From positions 235,584-299,583 of the forward strand of contig JACQVQ010000012.1 in the NCBI GenBank assembly GCA_016209685.1: a stretch of 64,000 bases of DNA. The letters run 5' to 3'. The stretch's first letter is position 1. Each line of letters starts with the position of its first letter. Below, one piece after another: positions 58,763 through 64,000 of the stretch. This DNA comes from Planctomycetota bacterium. Lineage in GTDB: Bacteria; Planctomycetota; Brocadiia; Brocadiales; Bathyanammoxibiaceae. The notes beneath the pieces are model-generated. The model was not told the origin of the DNA. It worked only from the letters and a program-made list of their open reading frames with translations, and did not search any database. A program made the position numbers and the translations under genes.

Positions 58763-59620
58763 CTAGAAGACCACGATAAGGGTCATACCCAGTAACATTA
58801 CTGCACTGCCCAGTAGCCTCTCCCTGAGATGGGTCTCCCCGAAGAAGGCCCAACCATAAAAGACGCCTATAAGTAGGCTGGTACGCTTGACGGAAATCAT
58901 GTAAGGCACCTCTACCAGGCTTATAGCATGGCAGTGGGCAAGTGTATTTAGTGCATTAAACAGACCTATAAGGCCAAAGAGGGCTGGTCTTGATGTGAGG
59001 GGGGAGAGTCCAGAATTTGAGACCGCAATGGGGAAGAGCACGATGGCCAGCGTGGCAGGGTACGTGGTGGCAAAGAAGAGGGGGCTTGAGTGCTGTATGG
59101 CCACCTTGCCTAGATTGGAGGTTATACTGTAGATGAGGGCGACGATTATCATCAGGAGAGAGCCTTCTTCCCTGAGGATGACCCTAAAGGGTGCCAGGAG
59201 GCCCTCTCTGGTGGCGTGGACGTTCAGTAGATAGGCCCCGGTAGCTACCAGTACTACCCCTACCATGCCTGATTTGTCTGGCCGCTCCCCAAGCATCAGG
59301 AAACTGGTCAATAAGAGAAAGACCGGCGTCAGGGAGAGGAAGGGGAGGGTGAGGGATAGAGGCGAGATTTTTATGGCCCGTTGATAGAGGATAAGGGCAG
59401 TTACTTCAAGAGGCACAAGTAGCAGGGTGGTAAAGAAGAAGGTGCTGTCCAGCTCTGGAACCCCCACGAATGCCAGAAGGGGCGAGAGGAAGACCGCACA
59501 GTAGCCCTGATACACCAATGCCACGGTGAGCACCCCGCTCTCCCTCAGCGCCTTCTTGCAAAGGGCGTCGGAGTTGGCATGAGCCAGGGCAGAGAGCAGG
59601 GAGAGATAGAACCAGTTCAT
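58763..59620 (-). CDS. DMT-superfamily (EamA) transporter
   Basis: A 285-residue inner-membrane protein with ten hydrophobic segments arranged as two EamA-like halves (about residues 1-135 and 145-285). Typical marks are a G-x-x-A-L-x-K-K-A-L-x-E-S-G after helix 1, P-L-E-V-T-A-L-I-L-Y-Q-R-A-I in helix 3-4 and A-x-x-x-G-E near L-M-L-G-E-R and F-F-G-E-T. These carriers export or import metabolites; the substrate is unknown. It ends in a repeat cluster, and a three-arm palindrome lies just upstream. Confidence 0.85.
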   Translation of the reverse strand: MNWFYLSLLSALAHANSDALCKKALRESGVLTVALVYQGYCAVFLSPLLAFVGVPELDSTFFFTTLLLVPLEVTALILYQRAIKISPLSLTLPFLSLTPVFLLLTSFLMLGERPDKSGMVGVVLVATGAYLLNVHATREGLLAPFRVILREEGSLLMIIVALIYSITSNLGKVAIQHSSPLFFATTYPATLAIVLFPIAVSNSGLSPLTSRPALFGLIGLFNALNTLAHCHAISLVEVPYMISVKRTSLLIGVFYGWAFFGETHLRERLLGSAVMLLGMTLIVVF

Positions 59621-59641
59621 CTTGCGGGAATATTATATAGG

Positions 59642-59703
59642 TGTAGCGTGCTAGCTTGTCTAGCACGCCCTTCAAATCGTGCGACACAAGGTCGCACGCT
59701 ACA
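59642..59703. repeat. Three-arm palindromic repeat (TGTAGCG...CGCTACA)
   Basis: Outer arms TGTAGCG/CGCTACA enclose two hairpins, CGTGCTAG/CTAGCACG and CGTGCGAC/GTCGCACG, each with a CTTGT or ACAAG loop. Same topology as 11940-11993. Confidence 0.75.
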
Positions 59704-59706
59704 GCT

Positions 59707-60411
59707 CTACGGAAGAAGGCCCAACGGGTCCACAGGCTTGTCCTTATAGAAGACCTTAAAGTGGAGTTCTGGCCTCTGGGCCTTACCGGTCTGTCCTGCC
59801 TCAGCTATCGGCTGACCCTGTTTTACCCAGTTACCTTTACTTACGAGGAGCCTGGAGTTATAGGCATACCAGGTATGATAACCACCATCATGCCTTAGTA
59901 TCACCACCTTCCCCCAGCCCCTTGGGTTCTCCGCCGTTGCCTCTACTACCCCACCCTTAGCGGCTATAATAGACTGGCCTTGCTCGGCCTCTATGTCTAT
60001 CCCTGTGTTCTTCTTCCCACTGTTTAACTCTCCAAAGCGATGGAAGACCTTGCCCTGCAGGGGCCATGCGAAGCCCTTGGAAGACATGGCCTTGGGCAAG
60101 ACTAGTCTCCTCTCATGGGTACCGTGGATTATGAGTTCTTGTCCCACCTCCAGGTCCCTGGCATCCTTTATCCCGTTCAGGCTCATGAGTTCCTTTGGAG
60201 AGACCCCGTAAGCCTTGGCTATCCCCCATATTGTCTCACCCTGCTTTACCTTGTGGGTAAGACATTCAGAAGGTTTCACCGTTGGAATGGAAGGGGTGGT
60301 CTTTTTTACCCCAGGAAGGACTGAGACCTCCTGCTCCGGTGGGGCTGCGCAACCAGCAATGATGAGTAATAAGAGTAGGAGGGGCGGCAAGGAACGTCTT
60401 AGAAAGGTCAT
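59707..60411 (-). CDS. LysM/LytM lipoprotein, catalytically degenerate (NlpD/EnvC-like)
   Basis: A 234-residue lipoprotein (lipobox I-I-A-G-C with C21) with a LysM peptidoglycan-binding domain (about 52-95: H-K-V-K-Q-G-E-T-I-W-G-I-A-K) and a C-terminal M23/LytM domain. The zinc ligands of active peptidases are replaced: the first H-x-G-x-D reads N-T-G-I-D, the T-x-Y-A-H position is T-W-Y-A-Y, and the final H-x-H is E-L-H-F. As in NlpD and EnvC, this suggests a regulator of amidases rather than an enzyme. The tRNA-Gly gene lies 25 nt upstream on the same strand. Confidence 0.85.
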   Translation of the reverse strand: MTFLRRSLPPLLLLLLIIAGCAAPPEQEVSVLPGVKKTTPSIPTVKPSECLTHKVKQGETIWGIAKAYGVSPKELMSLNGIKDARDLEVGQELIIHGTHERRLVLPKAMSSKGFAWPLQGKVFHRFGELNSGKKNTGIDIEAEQGQSIIAAKGGVVEATAENPRGWGKVVILRHDGGYHTWYAYNSRLLVSKGNWVKQGQPIAEAGQTGKAQRPELHFKVFYKDKPVDPLGLLP

Positions 60412-60435
60412 TTGGCCTGTTACACCTCTTGATGA

Positions 60436-60510
60436 TGGAGCGGGCGATGGGATTCGAACCCACGACGCCTAGCTTGGGAAGCTAGTATTCTACCACTGAA
60501 TTACGCCCGC
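60436..60510 (-). tRNA. tRNA-Gly (anticodon CCC)
   Basis: A 75-nt gene including the encoded CCA. The acceptor stem is GCGGGCG/CGCCCGC, the D stem ATTC/GAAT with an AGTGGTA loop, the anticodon stem CTAGC/GCTAG around TTCCCAA (anticodon CCC), and the T arm GTGGG/CCCAT around TTCGAAT. All stems pair, and the discriminator is T. Confidence 0.95.
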
Positions 60511-60520
60511 TTTGTAGGCA

Positions 60521-60570
60521 GGTCCGCCTGCCATGAACCAGAAGCGGTTCATGGCCTGGGGCGGATACCG
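60521..60570. repeat. Composite hairpin in the tRNA-Gly leader
   Basis: An inner hairpin CCATGAACC/GGTTCATGG (60531-60554) is enclosed by GGTCCGCC and GGCGGATACC, as if the 15-bp palindrome had been split by another repeat. Confidence 0.7.
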
Positions 60571-60597
60571 CCTTCTAATCGCCACCCTGCAACGGAT

Positions 60598-60625
60598 ATA
60601 TTAGCCCTTCTCCTGGCAAAGTCAA
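60598..60625 (-). promoter_or_regulatory. Candidate promoter of tRNA-Gly
   Basis: On the minus strand: TTGACT (60625-60620), 16-nt spacer, TAATAT (60603-60598), about 90 nt before the mature tRNA 5' end; the composite hairpin lies in between. Confidence 0.5.
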
Positions 60626-60667
60626 GGGCCATCTGGGACTAGGGGGTAGGGGTTAGGGAGAGAAAAG

Positions 60668-60727
60668 AATTGTAAATTGTAAGTTGTAAATTAGAAATTT
60701 TAAAATTTCCAATTTCCAATTTACAAT
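60668..60727. repeat. AT-rich palindromic intergenic repeat
   Basis: AATTGTAAATTGTAAGTTG and complement, upstream of the proS promoter. Confidence 0.8.
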
Positions 60728-60782
60728 GTTTTCAGGGACAGGGAGTAGGGGGGTAGCAATAAACCTTTGAGGACGCACGCCC

Positions 60783-60810
60783 TTGAAAAACGTCTCCTGG
60801 GAGATATAAT
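60783..60810 (+). promoter_or_regulatory. Sigma70-type promoter of proS
   Basis: TTGAAA (60783-60788), 16-nt spacer, perfect TATAAT (60805-60810); the proS ATG is about 50 nt downstream. Confidence 0.7.
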
Positions 60811-60861
60811 GCACCTGCGAAAGGTCAACAAGAGACCTTACTAACTAGATAATAAATAACC

Positions 60862-62565
60862 ATGAAATGGTCGCAGACCCTAATCCCTACGCTTAAAGAA
60901 GACCCCTCAGAGGCCGAGATACCCAGCCACAAGCTCATGATAAGGGCAGGGCTCATCAGGAAACTCCTGTCCGGGGCGTATTCATATCTACCCCTGGGTA
61001 CCAGGGTGCTGAACAAGGTCATCTCCATCGTCCGGGAGGAGATGAATACTGCCGGTGCCATAGAAGTATATCTCCCCGTCCTGCAACCTATAGAACTCCT
61101 CCAGCAGAGCGGCAGGATGGACGCCTTCGGGCAGGACCTCATGCGGCTGAAAGACCGTCACGGGCGTACGCTTGCCCTGGGACCTACCCATGAGGAGGTC
61201 ATCACCCAGCTCGTAGAGAACGAAGTCAGCTCCTACAGACAGCTCCCCCTGACCCTTTATCAGATACAGAGCAAGTTCAGAGACGAACCCAGACCCCGTT
61301 TTGGCGTGCTGAGGAGCAAGGAATTCCTCATGAAGGACGGCTACAGCTTTGACATTGACGAAGAAGGGCTTGCCAGGAGTTACGAAAAGATGTACCAGGC
61401 CTATTGTAATATATTTGACCGCTGTGGGCTAAAGTATATCCCCGTGGAGGCAGATACTGGAGTAATGGGGGGGGACGTCTCCCATGAGTTTATGGTACCT
61501 TCTGACATAGGGGAGGACTTCCTGGTAAGGTGCAAGGGTTGTACTTATAGCGTAAACAGGGAGAAGGCAGAGCCTGCACCGCTGCTATCTAAAGACATGG
61601 ATGGCCTGAAGGCCCTCAAGGAGGTGCTTACCCCGAAGATGACCACCATTGCCCAGGTCAGCGGCTTCCTGGGTATAGGGCCCTCCTGTCTGGTCAAGAC
61701 CCTGGTCTACAAGACTGCCGGGGAGACCGTAGCGGTCTTGTTAAGGGGGGACCACGAGGCGAATGAAATCAAACTGGCAAGGGTACTGGGCCAGGAGGCC
61801 AGCCTTGCAGACGAGGAGACCATCCGTACCCTGACTGGGGCACCTGTGGGATTTACGGGACCCGTGGGCCTGCCCGTAAAGATTATTGCTGACCAGGCCG
61901 TAACCGTCTCAAGAAACTTTGTAACAGGGGCAAACAAACAGGATACCCACCTCCTCAACGTCAACCCAGGCAGAGATTTCCAGATACACAAGGTGGGCAA
62001 TATAAGATACGTTACGGAAGGAGACCGATGCCCAAAGTGTGGAGATGCGTTGGAGTTGTCTCACGGGATTGAGGTGGGACACGTCTTCAAACTGGGCACT
62101 AAATACAGTCAGATCCTCGGGGCCAAATTCCTTGACCCGCAGGGTAAAGAGAGACCCGTCGTCATGGGTTGTTATGGTATCGGCATAAACCGTATCATTG
62201 CCGCCTTGATAGAGTGCTCTCACGATGACGGAGGAATTATATGGCCCCCCAGTATAGCCCCTTACAAGACACTGGTCCTGCCCTTGAACGTGAAGGAGAC
62301 GGCTATCCTGAATACCTCCGAATCCCTCCACAAACAACTGGAAGAGGCAGGTATAGATACATTGCTGGACGATAGAGACCTCAGGCCGGGGGTAAAGTTT
62401 AAGGACGCCGACCTCATAGGCATACCCCTTCGCATTGTCCTGGGGAAGAAATTTACGGAGGAAGGACAGGTGGAGCTACAGGAGAGGAAGGGGGGTGACC
62501 CTGTCCTTCTGCCCCTGGAGGCCGTCCTACCGGAGATTAAGAAACGGCTGGGGCTAACCCCCTAG
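60862..62565 (+). CDS. proS: Prolyl-tRNA synthetase, bacterial type
   Basis: A 567-residue class II synthetase. The order is motif 1 near 45-60, motif 2 with the R-D-E-P-R-P-R-F-G-V-L-R-S-K-E-F-L-M-K-D segment (split, about 137-157), the inserted cis-editing YbaK-like domain (about 225-380), motif 3 with G-C-Y-G-I-G-I-N-R near 435-443 and a C-terminal anticodon-binding domain. The inserted domain marks the bacterial ProS class, which clears alanyl-tRNA-Pro. It begins a run with the DUF4416 gene and ndk. Confidence 0.97.
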   Translation: MKWSQTLIPTLKEDPSEAEIPSHKLMIRAGLIRKLLSGAYSYLPLGTRVLNKVISIVREEMNTAGAIEVYLPVLQPIELLQQSGRMDAFGQDLMRLKDRHGRTLALGPTHEEVITQLVENEVSSYRQLPLTLYQIQSKFRDEPRPRFGVLRSKEFLMKDGYSFDIDEEGLARSYEKMYQAYCNIFDRCGLKYIPVEADTGVMGGDVSHEFMVPSDIGEDFLVRCKGCTYSVNREKAEPAPLLSKDMDGLKALKEVLTPKMTTIAQVSGFLGIGPSCLVKTLVYKTAGETVAVLLRGDHEANEIKLARVLGQEASLADEETIRTLTGAPVGFTGPVGLPVKIIADQAVTVSRNFVTGANKQDTHLLNVNPGRDFQIHKVGNIRYVTEGDRCPKCGDALELSHGIEVGHVFKLGTKYSQILGAKFLDPQGKERPVVMGCYGIGINRIIAALIECSHDDGGIIWPPSIAPYKTLVLPLNVKETAILNTSESLHKQLEEAGIDTLLDDRDLRPGVKFKDADLIGIPLRIVLGKKFTEEGQVELQERKGGDPVLLPLEAVLPEIKKRLGLTP

Positions 62566-62575
62566 GGGGCATCCG

Positions 62576-63148
62576 TTGGGCAAGGTACATCCCCCTACTC
62601 AGGTTAATCTAATCATAGGGATGCTTTCTAACGTAACAGACCTCTTTGAAACGGCTGGAAATAGATTGGAAAAGAAATTTGGCCCCATAGAATTGAGAAG
62701 CCCAATCCTCCCTTTCAACTATACCGACTATTACGAAAAAGAGATGGGAAAGGACGTAAAGAGACAGTTCCTCAGCTTCCAGAAACTTATAGACCCAGGG
62801 GACCTGGCAGATATAAAACTATTTACCAATAAACTGGAGGAAGGTTGTAGGGACAGCTCCGCCTCAGGCGGATACCGCCCCATCAACCTTGACCCTGGAT
62901 ACCTGGCCAGCAGTAAACTGGTACTGGCCAGCACTAAAGACTATTCCCACAGGACATACCTTAAGAAGGGCATATATGCAGAGGTCACATTGAGGTACAC
63001 TAAGGGGGCCTTTGAGCCACTCCCCTGGACGTTTCCCGATTATCGCAGTAAAGAATATATAAATTTCTTTACGGAGACAAGGACCCTTTACATGAAAAAA
63101 CTCAGGGGCCAATCGGCCTCAGGTGGAAACACGGAGGAAATACCATAA
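62576..63148 (+). CDS. DUF4416 protein
   Basis: A 190-residue protein of the DUF4416 family: L-I-I-G-M-L-S-N near the N-terminus, F-G-P-I-E-L-R-S-P-I-L-P-F-N-Y-T-D-Y-Y near 36-54, N-L-D-P-G-Y-L near 104 and an end region with F-P-D-Y-R-S-K-E-Y-I-N-F-F. Function not known. It starts with TTG 62576 behind AGGGGG. Two S-A-S-G-G peptides occur: one from an exact palindrome (62858-62872), one from a diverged copy (63113-63127). Its stop overlaps the ndk ATG. Confidence 0.8.
   Translation: MGKVHPPTQVNLIIGMLSNVTDLFETAGNRLEKKFGPIELRSPILPFNYTDYYEKEMGKDVKRQFLSFQKLIDPGDLADIKLFTNKLEEGCRDSSASGGYRPINLDPGYLASSKLVLASTKDYSHRTYLKKGIYAEVTLRYTKGAFEPLPWTFPDYRSKEYINFFTETRTLYMKKLRGQSASGGNTEEIP
62858..62872. repeat. 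15-bp palindrome inside the DUF4416 gene
   Basis: TCCGCCTCAGGCGGA read as Ser-Ala-Ser-Gly-Gly. A diverged copy (TCGGCCTCAGGTGGA) at 63113-63127 encodes the same peptide. Confidence 0.9.
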
Positions 63149-63618
63149 TGCAGAATACATTAGTAATCCTTAAGCCGGACGCCATACAGCGAAGGCTCAT
63201 CGGTAAGATTATTACCAGGTTTGAGGAAAAGGGCCTCCAGATAATGGGTCTCAAACTGATGCGGATGACAGAAGAACTGGCCAGACGCAATTACGTCCAG
63301 CACAAGGGCCGGGACTTCTATGAGCCACTTGTAAGATTTATGACCTCTAGCCCCGTAATAGTACTGGCGCTAAGGGGAAAAGAGGTTATAGAAACTGTCA
63401 GAAAGATGGCAGGCTTCACCTTTGGTACAAAGGCCGAGCCAGGGACCATCCGTGGCGACTATGCCATCTCCAACCGTTTTAACCTGATACACGTCTCTGA
63501 TTCCCTGGAGACAGCGGAGAGAGAGATATCCATATTCTTTAAAAAAGATGAACTCCTGGAATATGAAAACGTGGACACCCCCTGGGTCTACGACCTCTCT
63601 CAGGGTACGATAGTGTAG
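63148..63618 (+). CDS. ndk: Nucleoside diphosphate kinase
   Basis: A 156-residue enzyme that balances NTP pools. It has T-L-V-I-L-K-P-D-A (4-12), the R-G-D-Y-A-I-S-N-R segment and the phosphorylated histidine His115 in N-L-I-H-V-S-D-S. The residue after the histidine is Val instead of the nearly invariant Gly, a notable change next to the active site. The C-terminal third is slightly longer than the 140-residue norm. It overlaps the DUF4416 stop by one nt. Confidence 0.93.
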   Translation: MQNTLVILKPDAIQRRLIGKIITRFEEKGLQIMGLKLMRMTEELARRNYVQHKGRDFYEPLVRFMTSSPVIVLALRGKEVIETVRKMAGFTFGTKAEPGTIRGDYAISNRFNLIHVSDSLETAEREISIFFKKDELLEYENVDTPWVYDLSQGTIV

Positions 63619-63667
63619 GGGCGAGCCGGTGGCTCGCCCAGTAGGGGTACCGGCGGGTAGCCCCTAC
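63615..63667. repeat. Two GTAGGGG-type palindromes after ndk
   Basis: GTAGGGGCGAGCC/GGCTCGCCC and GTAGGGGTACC/GGGTAGCCCCTAC side by side; the first overlaps the ndk stop codon. Confidence 0.8.
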
Positions 63668-63671
63668 CGGG

Positions 63672-63712
63672 GGTGCAATAAACCCCCTTTACCGCAAGGG
63701 GAATATTGCACC
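63672..63712. terminator. Hairpin GGTGCAATA/TATTGCACC
   Basis: Perfect 9-nt outer arms with an inner CCCC/GGGG pairing, between ndk and the next gene. It may act as a terminator, though no clear T-run follows. Confidence 0.5.
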
Positions 63713-63837
63713 TTCATGGCTTGCAAAGAATTCCTTTGTCCTTGCCTGTCTTATACTTATAAAATTATTGGTTTTTGGCATAGAAATTGTTAGTATGGGT
63801 AGTGTAGGAGTTTTTAAAGAAAAGCACTTAACGTGGC

Positions 63838-64000
63838 ATGAATAATACTATTATGAGGAATATAACGAAATCTATACCGTTACTCTGTTCTATGGCCAAT
63901 CTTGGATGTGGCTTCGGTGTGGTTATGTGCGTTGTAAATGGGAGGTATGACCTCGCCCCCTGGCTAATTATCGTAGCCATGCTCTTTGATGCCTATGATG
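63838..64000 (+). CDS. CDP-alcohol phosphatidyltransferase (probable PssA), truncated by the window edge
   Basis: The first 54 residues are present: a short polar start, then hydrophobic segments (I-P-L-L-C-S-M-A-N-L-G-C-G-F-G-V-V-M-C-V-V and W-L-I-I-V-A-M), ending in L-F-D-A-Y-D, the beginning of the D-x2-D-G CDP-alcohol motif. The N-L-x-C-G-F pattern near the N-terminus is typical of phosphatidylserine synthases. Phospholipid head-group synthesis is the likely role. Confidence 0.75.
   Translation, partial: MNNTIMRNITKSIPLLCSMANLGCGFGVVMCVVNGRYDLAPWLIIVAMLFDAYD

Larger units (their letters stand above)
60511..60861. other. Spacer between tRNA-Gly and proS
   Basis: Holds a composite hairpin in the tRNA leader (60521-60570), the putative tRNA promoter (60598-60625), GGGGGTAGGGGTTAGGG words (60637-60659), an AT-rich repeat (60668-60727) and the proS promoter (60783-60810). 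No gene seen. Confidence 0.75.

Noticed and set aside
60215-60472. An open frame overlapping the tRNA-Gly gene
   Set aside because: It covers the tRNA and runs antisense to the lipoprotein gene; its end is translated tRNA sequence.

Overview
The window is a bacterial chromosome segment, probably from an uncultured anaerobe. Bacterial markers include L32 with a zinc ribbon, a ProS with the bacterial inserted domain, a tRNA-Gly gene with encoded CCA, and a rpmF-plsX-fabH-fabD operon. Anaerobic or low-potential metabolism is suggested by a 2-hydroxyacyl-CoA dehydratase/activase set, a NifU/NifS pair, polyferredoxins, a siroheme-type reductase and a membrane Fe-S oxidoreductase beside an acyl-CoA dehydrogenase. 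I cannot place the phylum; a planctomycete (for example a Brocadiales relative) or a similar MAG lineage is only a guess. Core genes have roughly balanced GC, while several accessory genes are clearly AT-richer.

Layout. 0-10 kb: TPR protein, ispD, a lipoyl-like protein without the lipoyl lysine, a secreted seven-repeat protein, HIT-dgt, nikR with a candidate operator, a DUF4258/DUF2283 pair and a YprB-like exonuclease. 10-20.7 kb: a DUF72 protein, two dehydratase-family subunits plus activase, nifU-nifS-glutaredoxin, a c-type cytochrome and polyferredoxin, a HEPN-like protein beside a REP-associated transposase, and a third dehydratase-family protein. 20.8-24 kb: fatty acid/phospholipid operon. 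24.5-27.2 kb: sulfur module (sulfite reductase-like protein, CysM-like synthase, JAMM protease, TusA-like carrier). 27-41 kb: FAD oxidoreductase, rarA, a 6S RNA candidate, an ABC exporter, pabC and pabB flanking a TPR protein, an Fe-S oxidoreductase/acyl-CoA dehydrogenase pair and a methyltransferase. 41-53 kb: aldehyde dehydrogenase, proC, a type II restriction-modification pair, lysC, cimA, then a second methyltransferase island between two gene relics. 53-64 kb: valS, a sulfatase-modifying-factor-like protein, a VIT-family transporter, a DMT transporter, a degenerate LysM/LytM lipoprotein, tRNA-Gly, proS, a DUF4416 protein, ndk and the start of a CDP-alcohol phosphatidyltransferase.

The most striking feature is a dense set of short palindromic repeats. 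A 15-bp palindrome (core CCGCCTNAGGCGG) and a GTAGGGGC...GCCCCTAC palindrome occur between genes and also inside many conserved genes, always in a frame and orientation that keeps the gene open. The 15-bp palindrome repeatedly sits inside copies of other repeats. A REP-associated transposase gene in the window carries one of the palindromes in its own coding sequence. A separate intergenic repeat (GTAGACAGTAGACAGTA type) appears to supply hydrophobic signal-peptide-like leaders to at least two proteins.

The least understood protein-coding unit is 50157-53255: a zinc-finger DNA methyltransferase, an unrecognised 402-residue partner and a small acidic protein. It lies between a formate dehydrogenase C-terminal relic and a decayed paralogue fragment of the gene at 56 kb.
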